Assembly: GCA_963770045.1 (NCBI GenBank)
Contig: CAVYOD010000019.1
Location: forward strand, 1-64,000
Direction: 5' to 3'
DNA from: CAVYOD01 sp963770045
GTDB lineage: Bacteria > Acidobacteriota > Aminicenantia > Aminicenantales > CAVYOD01
Length of the DNA: 64,000 bases
Part shown: positions 1 to 9,203 of the stretch, piece after piece
Layout of the letters: every line of letters begins with the position of its first letter
Position numbering within the stretch: position 1 is the first letter of the stretch
Notes under the pieces: generated by a model
What the model saw: only the letters and a program-made list of their open reading frames with translations
The model's database searches: none
Told to the model about the DNA's origin: nothing
Position numbers and translations under genes: made by a program

Positions 1-75
1 GTAAAGCATCATCCTTCGTGAGCGGTAAGGGGGCTGGATGTCTTGCTTTTTATGTTTCACGTTTAAGGCAAAAAA

Positions 76-149
76 TGGCGGTGGAGGGATTTGAACCCCC
101 GACACTGCGGATATGAGCCGCATGCTCTGACCAACTGAGCTACACCGCC
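76..149 (-). tRNA. tRNA-Met (anticodon CAT)
   Basis: On the minus strand the sequence folds as a standard cloverleaf. The acceptor stem GGCGGTG pairs with CACCGCC, the D arm has AGCTCAGTTGGTCAGAGC, the anticodon stem TGCGG/CCGCA holds the loop CTCATAT with anticodon CAT, and the T arm has GGTTCAAATCC. The discriminator is A at 76. CCA is not encoded and a run of five T (minus strand) follows directly. GC pairing at position 1 and the AGCTCAG D arm suggest elongator Met or lysidine-modified Ile(CAT) rather than initiator tRNA; these two cannot be separated by eye. Confidence 0.95.
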
Positions 150-209
150 AGAGGTGGTTCAGATTCTAGCGGATTGCCCCAAGCAAGTCAATTTACCGGG
201 AAGACGGCT

Positions 210-1861
210 TTAGTCGCCTGCAGCGCCTCTGGGGTGGCAGGAGTAACAGGCCTGGCTGTTGTAGGAATAGCCGCCGACGTCACTGTGGTGTGAGTCCGTC
301 GTGCTCTTGCTATGAGTGTGGCAATCGATGCAGGAAAATTGATTATAATTGCTGGTCAGATGGCAATCGGTGCAGCTGAAACCCGCGTGCCTCCCCGACT
401 TGATCGGAAAACTGTGGGCAAAAACAGCCTGTGTCCAGGATGTATGAGTCGCGTAATGACAATTCTCGCAGGTCGTCGGATAACCCAGATGACTTATGGT
501 TGGGGTTGGTCGTGCTATTGTAATCAGCCGCGTGACAGCCATAACAATCTTTCGGCAGGTTATAGCCCTTGCTGTGGCAGGTATTGCAGGTCAGGGTTTT
601 GTGCGCACCCTGAAGCGGCCAGAACTGGTCGTGGTTGGTGTTTGCCCCAGACCAGCTTTGCGCTCCATCGCCGTGACAGGTGACACAATCGGTTGAATAG
701 TTCGCCTGCTTGTGGTTCGGATCCGTCGTGCCGTTATAGTCAGTCAAGTGGCAGGAAACGCAGGTCGAGGGAGTTCCCGCGTATTGTCCATTCTTGTGGC
801 AGTCCGCGCAGGCGGCGAGCTTGTGCTTTCCCTTCAGGACGAATTTGGTATGGTCAAATCCAGCCCCTGTCCAGCCCGCGGCGCCGTCGCCGTGGCAGGT
901 CACACAGTCCGTGGGGAAACCGGCCTGCCGGTGGTTCGGGTCAGTCGTGCCGTTGTAATTATTCAAATGGCAGGAGACGCAGGTCGAGGGGGTTCCTGCA
1001 TACAGTCCGTTCTTGTGGCAGTCCGCACAGGCCGCGAGCTTGTGCTTTCCCTTTAAAACGAACTGGCTGTGGTTAAACCCCGCGTTTTTCCAGGAGTTGG
1101 CAGAATCGCCGTGGCAGATGACACAATCGGTCGGGAAACCCGCCTGTTTATGGTTCGGATTGGTGGTGCCGTTGTAGTCTTTCAGATGACAGGAGACGCA
1201 AGCCGTGGGGAGGCCGACATATTGTCCACTTTGGTGGCAGTCGGAGCAGCGGGCCAGCTTGTGCCGGCCGATCAACATGAACTTATGGCTGAAGACAGCC
1301 CCCTGCCAGGCGGCCGTGCTGCGATGGCAGATCTGGCATTGGGTTGGGAACCCGGCCGCGCCGTGGTCGGGGTTCTTCGCCGATTTGAAATTCTCTTGGT
1401 GACAGGCGTAACAGTCGGCGGTCGCTTTCCCGAGACCATTCTCCCGATGACAGTCGGCGCAATCGAGTGTCCGGTGCACGCCTTCAAGTCTGAATCCGGT
1501 CACATCCGTATGGTTCCACTTCGCCGGCGGGACGTCCTTCCAGGACTGGGGTGTATGGCAATCCCCGCAGTGGAGGCCGAGCTGGAGCTTGTAGCGGTCA
1601 TCCTGACGCCGCTCCCAGTGGCAGGCCTCGCAGGCGGTCGGCGTGCCTTCGAAGATCCCCTTGAGATGACACTCGCGGCAGGCGACCGTCTGGTGCTTGC
1701 CGACGAGGGGAAAATTTGTCTTGTCATGGTTCTGGGCCGTCCACTTGGTTTGCTCCTGCTGGGCGGCGGGGCTCGTCGATCCGAATCAGAAACCAGAGGC
1801 CCAGAAAGAGAACCAGGGCTAAGGGAAGAATCTTAGGGAAGCTCGGCTTTGCGCTTCTCAT
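210..1861 (-). CDS. Multihaem c-type cytochrome, about 21 CXXCH motifs (frame broken twice)
   Basis: The protein starts at an ATG at 1861 with an N-terminal hydrophobic signal or anchor (LPLALVLFLGLWFLI), then carries CXXCH after CXXCH. Joining the three frames gives about 21 haem motifs: three before residue 120, fourteen in the central block and four at the C-terminus. The centre is a tandem repeat of about 65 residues of the form GKHKLAACADCHKNG then STCVSCHL then TDCVTCHGDG, the usual build of long periplasmic electron-wire cytochromes. Frame breaks lie near 1770 (C-rich GAGCCCCGCC) and near 490; the reading on either side is free of stops. It is the last gene of an operon with an outer-membrane barrel and a monoheme protein, so a porin-embedded electron conduit is the natural reading. 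Haem count is direct; the conduit role is inference. Confidence 0.85.
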
Positions 1862-1865
1862 CGGT

Positions 1866-3143
1866 TCATTTGCGAAACATCAGCCTCACAAAAAAGAGGT
1901 GCTGGTTCAATTTCTCCTGGATATAATAATTATACTCTATAGAAACAGAAACGCGACGGTTCAAATAAAAAAAGATGCTGCTCCCCAGGGTCTTGTAGTT
2001 GTTGAAGTGGATGATCTGCGGGGTCTCGGCGCCGGCCACATAGCGAAAGCCGTTATAGGTGTTGGAGAAAGTCGCATACCAGGAGAACCGTCCAAAGTCC
2101 TTGCTCAGGGAAAGATAATAAGAGTTGGATTCGGCCAGGTCGCCCCGGTTGAGTGAGTAATCCCCGTACAATGTGAAGCCGGTTTTGAGGATGTCCGAGG
2201 CCGAGGCTCCGAAGCGCCAGGTGTGGTCTTTGAGATGAAAATCCTTCTGTTCACTCTCCTGGCGGGAGAGGTAGACCCGGACATTGTTGACCGGTTTGAA
2301 ACTCAGCCGCAATCCGTACTGGCTCGAATAGAAAAAGCGCTGCAGCTCCTGGTCGTTGAAGCTCGGATCCTGGGATTTTTCCAGGAGGTAGCGATGAAAA
2401 TCCAATCCTTTCCCGGAACTGAAATAAGCGGTCAGGTCGGCATACCGGGTCATTTCCAATCTGACGTTGATGAAGACGAGGGAGAGGCGGTCTTTGGCGG
2501 CCACGTGGGGACCGAGCTCATACTGGACATTCCCAAAGGCAAAGAGCGTCTTTTTGACGGGTACGAAGGCCTGAGCATAGATGTATGACTGCTCGGTTGT
2601 GCCCGAAAAACGGAGGTGGTTGTAGCTTAAGGACAGAGAGGTCGCGCCCGAGCCATTGTACCGGGCGAAAAGGCCGTATTTTTGATAGTGGGTATCAAAC
2701 TTGCTGACATAGACTTGCTGCTCGAGCCCACCGTAGGCGCCGAGGAGGAGGTCCTTATTGATTTTGTAGCCGAGAACGCCTCCCAGGAGCTGGCCGATGC
2801 CGGCCGTATCATAGAGGTTCATCTGCCCCACCGAGATGTAGAACGGCTTGCTCTGGGGGTTGTAGGTGATTCGGGCATCATAGAGAATGAACTGGTTCCG
2901 GCTTCCTTCCTGGAGGTTGTAGCGGTCGCGCACGTCGACGAGAACAGTCCAGTCCCGGTTGACGCTGGGCGCGAACTCGAACTTCAGGCGGGTGCTGACC
3001 TGGTTCATAAAAGGGCCTTGCTCGTAGCTTGCTCCGAACCAGTCCAGATAGAGGGAACTGCGTAAATAATAGTCGCCCGTGGATGCTCCGGCCGAAAGCC
3101 AGAGTCCGGCGACAGCCAAGAAAACAAGAGCGAATTTTTTCAT
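1866..3143 (-). CDS. Outer-membrane beta-barrel protein, putative porin of a porin-cytochrome conduit
   Basis: The protein has a clean signal peptide (MKKFALVFLAVAGLWLSAGA) followed by about 400 residues of alternating polar/hydrophobic strands rich in Tyr, Phe and Gly, and ends in FFVRLMFRK. A C-terminal strand with aromatic residues is typical of outer-membrane barrels. I chose ATG 3143 because the signal peptide starts there and it overlaps the upstream stop as ATGA. The next gene downstream, 4 bases away, is a 21-haem cytochrome. Barrel plus multihaem cytochrome is the hallmark of extracellular electron transfer conduits (MtrAB- or OmbB-type). I see no close match to a named porin family, so the role rests on context. 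Confidence 0.75.
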   Translation of the reverse strand: MKKFALVFLAVAGLWLSAGASTGDYYLRSSLYLDWFGASYEQGPFMNQVSTRLKFEFAPSVNRDWTVLVDVRDRYNLQEGSRNQFILYDARITYNPQSKPFYISVGQMNLYDTAGIGQLLGGVLGYKINKDLLLGAYGGLEQQVYVSKFDTHYQKYGLFARYNGSGATSLSLSYNHLRFSGTTEQSYIYAQAFVPVKKTLFAFGNVQYELGPHVAAKDRLSLVFINVRLEMTRYADLTAYFSSGKGLDFHRYLLEKSQDPSFNDQELQRFFYSSQYGLRLSFKPVNNVRVYLSRQESEQKDFHLKDHTWRFGASASDILKTGFTLYGDYSLNRGDLAESNSYYLSLSKDFGRFSWYATFSNTYNGFRYVAGAETPQIIHFNNYKTLGSSIFFYLNRRVSVSIEYNYYIQEKLNQHLFFVRLMFRK

Positions 3144-3403
3144 CTCATATCCTTGGTGGCTGAATTTCCCACCCACCAGTTTTCAAACGTGTGGCAGGAG
3201 AGGCAGTCCTCCTGATGTCCCTGGTGAGGAGAGGCGTGGCAGCCTGTCGCAAGCCCGGCTTTTGCATGGGCCAGGCTCATGGGTACGGGAGCCTCCTCGG
3301 ATTTCGTCTCCTGAGCGGCGGCCCAGGCTCCCATCAGAAGGACGGTGGCCAATCCCACGGCCCATTTTCTAAAAAAAGGGCAAGACTTCAGCTCCGGTTT
3401 CAT
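3140..3403 (-). CDS. Small secreted monohaem c-type cytochrome
   Basis: This 87-residue protein begins with a signal peptide (FFRKWAVGLATVLLMGAWAAA, cleavage likely before QET) and has one CXXCH site (CLSCH), preceded by GCHASPHQGHQ, which supplies possible distal His ligands. The pattern CHxxPHxGH-CLSCHxxxxW matches a single module of the larger cytochrome downstream. ATG 3403 is preferred over an upstream in-frame start because it begins the signal peptide and lies just after a good promoter. Its stop overlaps the barrel start (ATGA), so the two are probably translationally coupled. The role is inferred to be a periplasmic or outer-membrane partner of the conduit. Confidence 0.7.
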   Translation of the reverse strand: MKPELKSCPFFRKWAVGLATVLLMGAWAAAQETKSEEAPVPMSLAHAKAGLATGCHASPHQGHQEDCLSCHTFENWWVGNSATKDMR

Positions 3404-3422
3404 CTTAATTCCGACTATTCCT

Positions 3423-3451
3423 ATAATAACTATATGAATACTCAATGTCAA
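3423..3451 (-). promoter_or_regulatory. Sigma-70-type promoter of the cytochrome/barrel operon
   Basis: On the minus strand TTGACA (3446-3451) and TATTAT (3423-3428) are separated by 17 bases. The start codon at 3403 lies about 20 bases beyond the -10 box. Confidence 0.7.
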
Positions 3452-3489
3452 GCACCGGCCGACCGCTTTGGGAAAATTTTTGCCCGGCT

Positions 3490-3518
3490 TTGACTTTTCT
3501 TGATTTCTTTGTTATAAG
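3490..3518 (+). promoter_or_regulatory. Sigma-70-type promoter of the PAS-GGDEF gene
   Basis: TTGACT (3490-3495) and TATAAG (3513-3518) lie 17 bases apart, just upstream of the start at 3531. The promoter is back-to-back with the cytochrome-operon promoter, so the two units diverge from about 100 bases. Confidence 0.55.
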
Positions 3519-3530
3519 GGGGGGCAAGAG

Positions 3531-4475
3531 ATGTCAGAGCCAGAAAGCGTTTTGGTCCCGGAAAAGCCGCCCGAGGACTTATTCCTCGAGATTATTGATC
3601 GCGTCCACGAAGGAATCTATTTCCTCGATAAGGTTCAGAGGGTCACCTTCTGGAACCCCGCGGCCGAACAAATCACGGGCTACAAGAGCTCGGAAATCCT
3701 GGGCAAGTTCTGCTCCGCGAATGTCCTCACTCACGTTGATGAGAAGGGGAATATCCTATGCCTGAGCGATTGCCCCGCCAAGCTGACCCTCCGGGACGGC
3801 GTCGCCCGGACGTGCGAAGTCTACGTCCATCACAAAGAAGGCTACAGGCTCCCCATCTCCCTGACCTGTCTCCCCAGGCGGAACCCGTCGGGGGAGATCA
3901 TCGGCACCGCCCAGATCTTCTACAGCCTGTCGCCCCGGCTGCTCATGCCTCATAAGGCCCAAGAGCTCGACCAGATGATCTTGCTCGACCCCCTCACCGG
4001 GTTGGGCAATAAACAATATCTGGAGATGCTCGTCCACTCCCGGCTCGACGAACTCAACCGCTATCATTTTTCCTTCGGTGTCATCTTCGTCGACATCGAC
4101 CATCTCAAAGCGGTCAACGAGCGCTATGGCCTGGAGGTGGGCGACAAGGTCCTCAAGATGGTCTCTCAGACGCTGGCCAATAACGTCCGTTTTTTTGAGG
4201 TCGTGGGGCGTTGGGGAGGAGAGGAGTTACTGTCCGTTATCATCAATGTCGACGAGCAAAAACTCGCCCTGGTGGCCAACAAACTCCGCGTGCTCATCGC
4301 CAACTCCAATGTCCTGGTCGAGCCCGATCTCATCTCGGTGACGGTTTCCATAGGCGCGACCCTCGCCCTGCGCTATGACTCGGTGGAGAGCCTGGTCCAG
4401 CGGGCCGAGCAGTTGATGCTCCAGAGCAAGTGGCTCGGCCGCAACCGTGTCAGCACCAAACCGGCCGTAAAATAA
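3531..4475 (+). CDS. PAS domain diguanylate cyclase (GGDEF)
   Basis: Residues 20-135 form a PAS domain (VHEGIYFLDKVQRVTFWNPAAEQITGY start) with a Cys pair (CLSDC) inside it. Residues 150-310 form a GGDEF domain: DPLTGLGN opens it and the active loop is GRWGGEELL, so the signature (GGEEL variant) and the upstream metal-binding VDIDHLK are intact. It should therefore make cyclic di-GMP from two GTP. No transmembrane segment is visible, so it senses a cytoplasmic signal; the Cys residues in the PAS region might hint at redox or haem sensing, which is inference. A run of G (AAGGGGGGG) near the start serves as the ribosome site. Confidence 0.9.
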   Translation: MSEPESVLVPEKPPEDLFLEIIDRVHEGIYFLDKVQRVTFWNPAAEQITGYKSSEILGKFCSANVLTHVDEKGNILCLSDCPAKLTLRDGVARTCEVYVHHKEGYRLPISLTCLPRRNPSGEIIGTAQIFYSLSPRLLMPHKAQELDQMILLDPLTGLGNKQYLEMLVHSRLDELNRYHFSFGVIFVDIDHLKAVNERYGLEVGDKVLKMVSQTLANNVRFFEVVGRWGGEELLSVIINVDEQKLALVANKLRVLIANSNVLVEPDLISVTVSIGATLALRYDSVESLVQRAEQLMLQSKWLGRNRVSTKPAVK

Positions 4476-4483
4476 TAGAGAGT

Positions 4484-4650
4484 AGTGAGGAGTGAACCGT
4501 GACTGGTAAGTAAGAGATCAGGGGTGAAGCTCGATTTTGACGACTCCAGCCTGTTTCCTAAAAAGAACGAGAGAAACGGGTGGCTAGAGTTGCCCGCAAA
4601 GAGACCTAATTTCTTGCCCCTCACTCCTTACCCCTCACTGACTCACTGGA
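4484..4650. repeat. Intergenic inverted-repeat element, CTCAC-type arms
   Basis: The left arm (GTAGTGAGGAGTGAACCGTG) and the right arm (CCCCTCACTCCTTACCCCTC) are imperfect reverse complements made of short degenerate units, with about 110 bases between them. The same architecture recurs at 18.9, 35.4, 37.7, 44.1 and 56.2 kb. Confidence 0.5.
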
Positions 4651-4663
4651 TATGGAGGTAGAG

Positions 4664-5446
4664 ATGGATTGGGGTTTAAAGAACCGGCTCTCCCGAATCA
4701 TCAAACCGGACACCGGCAAGACCGTGATGCTCGCCGTTGACCACGGCTATTTTCTCGGTCCCACGAGCGGTCTCGAATTCCCCCGCCGAACGATCGAGCC
4801 CTTGCTCCCCTATGCCGATTCACTCATGCTGACCAGGGGGCTCTTGAGGACTTCAGTCCCCGCCGAGGCCGATATCCCGATCGTGTTGAGGGTTTCGGGG
4901 GGCACCAGCATCCTCGGTGAGCTCTCCAACGAAGGAACGACGACCTGCTTCAAAGAGGCGATCAGGCTCAACGTGGCCGCGGTCGCCCTGTCCATTTTTG
5001 TCGGATCGGCCCACGAGAAAGAGACCCTGCTCGGTCTCTCCCAGCTTGTGAACGAAGCCGAAGAATACGGAATCCCGGTCCTGGCCGTGACCGCGGTCGG
5101 CAAGGACATGGTCAGGGACGCCCGTTACCTGAGCCTGTGCTGTCGCATCGCCGCCGAGCTCGGGGCTCACATCGTCAAAACGTACTATTGCGAGGATTTT
5201 GAAAAAGTTGTCGAGACCTGCCCCGTCCCGGTCGTGATCGCGGGCGGAAAAAAAACGCCCGAGAAAGAAGCGCTCGAGCTCGCTCACAATGCCATCAGCC
5301 GGGGCGCCGCGGGAGTGGACATGGGCAGGAATATTTTTCAATCCGACGCGCCGGTCGCCATGATCCAGGCCGTGAGGGCCGTCGTCCATGGAAAGAAATC
5401 TGCCGGAGACGCGTATCGGATATTCAATAAGGAAAGAGCGAAATAG
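4664..5446 (+). CDS. Class I aldolase/thiolase of the DhnA/LsrF family
   Basis: The sequence closely follows LsrF (3-hydroxy-5-phosphonooxypentane-2,4-dione thiolase) along its whole length: DWGLKNRLSRI, GKTVMLAVDHGYFLGPT, VTAVGKDMVRDARY, the Schiff-base lysine in HIVKTYY, VVIAGGKK and GVDMGRNIFQSD. The fold is a TIM barrel. ATG 4664 is chosen because GGAGGT sits 7 bases before it; an ATG at 4652 overlaps that ribosome site. No other lsr (AI-2) genes are in view, so a role as sugar-phosphate aldolase or thiolase in carbohydrate breakdown with the next gene is at least as likely as AI-2 processing. Family is firm, substrate is not. Confidence 0.8.
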   Translation: MDWGLKNRLSRIIKPDTGKTVMLAVDHGYFLGPTSGLEFPRRTIEPLLPYADSLMLTRGLLRTSVPAEADIPIVLRVSGGTSILGELSNEGTTTCFKEAIRLNVAAVALSIFVGSAHEKETLLGLSQLVNEAEEYGIPVLAVTAVGKDMVRDARYLSLCCRIAAELGAHIVKTYYCEDFEKVVETCPVPVVIAGGKKTPEKEALELAHNAISRGAAGVDMGRNIFQSDAPVAMIQAVRAVVHGKKSAGDAYRIFNKERAK

Positions 5447-5518
5447 AGTAGCGGCGCGAGCGATCGCCTCTCTTCGATCGCCGGATGGACCCGGCCGCTA
5501 GAAAATGCGGAGCAGGCC

Positions 5519-6545
5519 ATGCGCGTGGCGATGTATTATTCCAATCACGACGTCCGGGTCGAGGAAAGGCCCGTTCCCCGGATCGGACCCGACGAACTCC
5601 TGGTCAGAGTCATGGCCAGCGGAATCTGCGGGAGCGATGTCCTGGAGTGGTATCGGATCAAGAAGGCCCCCCGGGTTCTCGGTCACGAGATCGCCGGAGA
5701 AATCGTCGAGAAAGGAAAGAACGTCGCGAAGTTCAGGATTGGGGACAGAGTCTCGGTCACCCATCACGTCCCCTGCAACACCTGCCACTATTGCCTTTCC
5801 GGCCATCCCACGGCTTGCGAGACACTGCATTCCACCAACTTCGACCCCGGAGGGTTTGCTGAGTTCATCCGGGTCCCGCCGATCAACGTGGACCGGGGGA
5901 CGTTCCTGCTGCCGGATTCCGTCACCTACGAGGAAGGGACCTTCGTCGAACCACTGGCCTGCGCCCTCCGCGGGCAAAAAATCATTCGCCCGAAACCCGG
6001 CCAGACGATCGTCGTCCTCGGGAGCGGCATCTCAGGAATTCTTCACCTGAAGCTGGCCATGATGTTCGGAGCCGGGCGGACGATCGCCACGGACATTCAT
6101 CCTTACAGGATGGAGTTCGCTCGGAGATGCGGCGCGGACTCCGTCATCGAGGCCCGGGCGTTCACGCCCGAAGTCTCTGAAGGCGGTGAATGAGGGAAGG
6201 CTCGCCGACAGAGTCATCGTCTGTGCCGGGTCGCTGACGGCGGCCGAGCAGGCCCTGAAGTGCGTGGACCGCGGCGGAACGGTCATGTTTTTCGCCGTTC
6301 CCCTGCCCGAAGACAAGCTTGCGCTTCCCCTCAACGAATTCTGGAGGGATGACATCACGCTCCTCACTTCCTATGCGGCGGTCGCCGATGACCTCCAGGA
6401 GACCGTCGAACTCTTGAGAGCGAAAAGGATCGAGGTCACCGACATGATCACCCACCGGCTCCCGCTCGCCCGGACCGGAGAGGGCTTCAGAATCATGGAG
6501 GCGGCCGGCCGGTCTATGAAAATCATCATCGAGCCGCAAAAATAA
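5519..6545 (+). CDS. Zinc-dependent medium-chain alcohol/polyol dehydrogenase (frame broken once)
   Basis: The N-terminal GroES-like domain has GICGSDVLEW (catalytic Cys), GHEIAGEI, and the structural-zinc cysteines in CNTCHYCLSGHPTAC. The Rossmann part carries IVVLGSGISGIL and ends with a typical C-terminal catalytic lobe. The match is to the sorbitol/threonine dehydrogenase group, NAD(P)-linked oxidation of a secondary alcohol. The reading changes frame near 6170 (after FTPEV), and the second half (starting LKAVNEGRL) is intact to the stop at 6543-6545. One inserted or missing base explains it. It follows the LsrF-like aldolase by about 70 bases, so the two probably form a small catabolic operon. 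Confidence 0.85.
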
Positions 6546-6575
6546 TAAACGGTGCCTGTGAGTTCAAAGCAGGCT

Positions 6576-8657
6576 TTATTTGATCAGCCTCTCCGCCAGG
6601 ACCTCGGCGGTGTGTTTGACCCTGACCGGAAGTCCTTTTTGCCGACAGCCGCCGCGGATCTGGAGAAGACATCCGGGGCAATCCAGAGCCACGAGATCCG
6701 CCCCGGAGCTCTGGATGGAAGCCAGCTTCTCTTCGAGAAGCGCTGAGGATATTCCGGGCTGTTCGATGGAGAAACTCCCGGCAAAGCCGCAGCATGAATC
6801 TGCGCCCTCCATCTCCAGGATATCCTTGCCCCAGGCATCCCTGATCACCTTTCTCGAAGCGGCCGAAGCCTTCAGCAGGAACTTATGGTGGCAGGAATCG
6901 TGATAGGTAACTGTTTCCGGGGCCGGGGGCACCGGAAAAACTTCCGACAGCCTTTTCCCCTCCATTTCGTGAACGAATCGGCTGAAAGGAAGGGTTTTTC
7001 GAGAGACGCGCTCGGCGGCATCCGTCGGAAGGAGCCGCGGACCGAGATGGCCGAGCATTGTCGTGCAGGTTGGGCACAGCGTGACAACAAAGTCCTCGTC
7101 TCCCAATTCTTTGAGGAGCTCCCGGTAGGCCCGTCGCGAGGATTTCGGGAAACCGCTGTTGGCCGGTGGGAACCCGCAGCAAAGAGGCCGAATAAGCCGG
7201 ACGCCGTATCCCAGCCGGCGCAGAACCCGGGTAGCGGAAATCCCGATCTCGGGGTAGAAGTTCTCAACCAGGCAGCCGGGAAAGAGGACGATTCTCAATC
7301 CTTTTCCTTGAGTTTCCGTTCGGACAGTCTCTGCCTTGAACAATCGGCTCAGAGATTTCCTGGCCGGAGCGGGAAACCTCCGCGCCGCGTCCAGTCTGCC
7401 CAGCCCCGGAGGAAGCTTCCTCATGAGCCCTTTCTTCCCTTCGAGCATCGGCCGGAATCTTCTCCCCAGCGCAAACCCGGTCTGCTGGAACGCGGGCCGG
7501 CTCATGATTCCGTCAAAGGCAATCCGCTTCCAGAGCCTCTTCCCCAGCTCATTGTTGAGGCGTTCTTTCAGAGCAATGATGAGATCGGCAATCCGGATCT
7601 TGGTGGCGCAGACCTCCTCGCAGCGATGGCAGCCGAGGCAGAGCCCGGCCAGTTTTTTGGACTCTTTGAGCCCGTGGATCCAGGCCGTGAGCAGGCTGCC
7701 GATGCCTCCCATGTAAATGTGCGAGAATTCTTTTCCGCCAAGGATCTGATAGACCGGACACACGTTGAGACAGGCCGAGCACTTGATGCAGCGCAGGGTC
7801 TCGCGAAACACTGGATCGGCTGCGAGCTCAGAGCGGCGATTGTCGACCAAAATGATGTACTGCGGTCCCCGGTGAGGACCGGAGATAAAAGAGACGTAAC
7901 TCGTGATCGTTTGGCCCGTGGCATTTCTCGGGAGGAGCCGAAGGAGCAGAAGCGCGTCCGTCGTCTTGGGAAAGATTTTTTCAAGGCTCGCCAGGATGAT
8001 CAGCACCGGCGGTATCGTCGAAACCAACCGCCCGTTTCCCTCGTTGGTGACAAGCATCGCCGCTCCGTTTTCGGCGATCAGGGCATTGGCGCCGATCAGG
8101 CCCACCTGTGACCCGAAGATCTCCCGGCGAAGCTCTTCTCTAGCGACACGGACGAGAGCCGGGATTTCGGCCGGAACAGTCCTTTTCACTTTTTTCGAAA
8201 AAATCGCCGCGACATCTTCCCGGGTGAGATGGATGGCGGGCATGACCATGTGGCTGGGCGCCTGATTTTCGAGCTGGAGGATCCACTCTCCCAGGTCGGT
8301 TTCCCTGGGCTCGACCCCGTGCTCCCGGAGAAACCCGTTGAGCCTCGTCTCCTCGCTGACCATGGATTTGCCCTTGAAGAGCTTCTTGGCGCCGTGGCGT
8401 TCGAGGATCTCAAGGATCAGACGGTTGGCTTCCCGGCTGTCCCGTGCCCGGGCGACTTCACTTCCGTGGCGGCGGGCCTGATCTTCAAACTGGGCGAGAT
8501 ATGTCTGGAGATTATCGAGAGTTTGGTCCCTGACCTCGGCGAGCCGGCTTCTCAATCCTTCAAAATCAAGCCCGTTTAAGGCCTGCCGGCGTTTCTCAGC
8601 ATAGCTCAAGGAAAAAGTCCGCAGGACGGTCCCGAGGCGGCGATCGATCCTTCTCAT
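6576..8657 (-). CDS. LutB-LutA fusion: iron-sulfur subunit of L-lactate dehydrogenase complex
   Basis: Residues 1-290 are the LUD domain of LutB (GANALIAENGAAMLVTNEGN). Residues 290-370 carry two [4Fe-4S] motifs (CIKCSACLNVC, CLGCHRCEEVC). Residues 450-690 are LutA-like, with two CCG-type domains (PLCCGFPPANSG with CPTC; DSCCGFAGSF with CPGCL) that bind a non-cubane iron-sulfur centre in this family. LutA and LutB are usually separate proteins; here they are one 693-residue chain in LutB-LutA order. It overlaps LutC by ATGA, so LutABC are all made together. The reaction expected is L-lactate to pyruvate with electrons leaving to an unknown acceptor. Confidence 0.9.
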   Translation of the reverse strand: MRRIDRRLGTVLRTFSLSYAEKRRQALNGLDFEGLRSRLAEVRDQTLDNLQTYLAQFEDQARRHGSEVARARDSREANRLILEILERHGAKKLFKGKSMVSEETRLNGFLREHGVEPRETDLGEWILQLENQAPSHMVMPAIHLTREDVAAIFSKKVKRTVPAEIPALVRVAREELRREIFGSQVGLIGANALIAENGAAMLVTNEGNGRLVSTIPPVLIILASLEKIFPKTTDALLLLRLLPRNATGQTITSYVSFISGPHRGPQYIILVDNRRSELAADPVFRETLRCIKCSACLNVCPVYQILGGKEFSHIYMGGIGSLLTAWIHGLKESKKLAGLCLGCHRCEEVCATKIRIADLIIALKERLNNELGKRLWKRIAFDGIMSRPAFQQTGFALGRRFRPMLEGKKGLMRKLPPGLGRLDAARRFPAPARKSLSRLFKAETVRTETQGKGLRIVLFPGCLVENFYPEIGISATRVLRRLGYGVRLIRPLCCGFPPANSGFPKSSRRAYRELLKELGDEDFVVTLCPTCTTMLGHLGPRLLPTDAAERVSRKTLPFSRFVHEMEGKRLSEVFPVPPAPETVTYHDSCHHKFLLKASAASRKVIRDAWGKDILEMEGADSCCGFAGSFSIEQPGISSALLEEKLASIQSSGADLVALDCPGCLLQIRGGCRQKGLPVRVKHTAEVLAERLIK

Positions 8658-9203
8658 CCGGCGTTCGCCTCAACCAGGATGACAATCAGGCGGCCGGGGC
8701 CGTGGACGCCGATGGATAAGCACATTTTCAATATCGGCCGTCCGGCTGGGCCCGGTGACCAATGAGACCTGGGGAGAAGGTGCCGCTGGATGAGCGAGGT
8801 GGCGGGCTATCACCGGGGCGAGCGATTCGATGTCAGGGACGATCTTTTGGGTTTCGAGCCAGGCAATGCAGATAGACGGCAGAGTCCAGATAATCCTCTC
8901 TTCATCGTTTGTATCCAGATGGATAAGGGTGCCCGTCTCGGCGATCCCCCAGTGGGCGAAGACAAGGCCCAGTTCCGCCACTCCGCACTCTTCGGTCCGG
9001 TCAGGCGTCAAAAATGAGAGGTCGAGGTCCTGGGACACGATCGCCGCGACCTCGCTCGAGGCCATCACTTTTTTGATCTTGTTCCCCTGGATGAAGCGTT
9101 TGACAAAATTTCGCGCCTCTTCAAGGGTCCCAGATCTTTCGACCTCGGCTCCGGAAGCAACCGCCCTTTCCGAGAAGCCATTGACCAAATCGCGCCTCAC
9201 CAT
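8654..9203 (-). CDS. lutC: LutC, LUD-domain lactate utilisation protein (frame broken near its end)
   Basis: The LUD core shows VMASSEVAAIV, ECGVAELGLVFAHWGIAETGTL and VSLVTGPSRTADIE, the usual LutC signatures. After NVLI the frame given by the bases runs into an odd RRPRPRPP tail; one base shift near 8706 restores the conserved IGVHGPGRLIVILVE ending, with a stop that overlaps the LutB::LutA start as ATGA. That fit makes a consensus error likely. Start ATG 9203 overlaps the stop of the preceding aldolase. It acts with LutB::LutA in L-lactate oxidation. Confidence 0.88.

Noticed and set aside
1069..1836. Long plus-strand open frame opposite the cytochrome
   Set aside because: It is antisense to the CXXCH repeats; its regular composition comes from the repeat itself, and it has no ribosome site or domain.
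4664..5446. AI-2 (lsr) operon member
   Set aside because: No lsrK, lsrR, lsrG or transporter genes nearby; only the enzyme family fits.
6885..8111. 408-residue plus-strand frame opposite lutB::lutA
   Set aside because: Low-complexity, Arg/Pro-rich translation opposite a strongly conserved gene; a shadow frame of GC-rich DNA.
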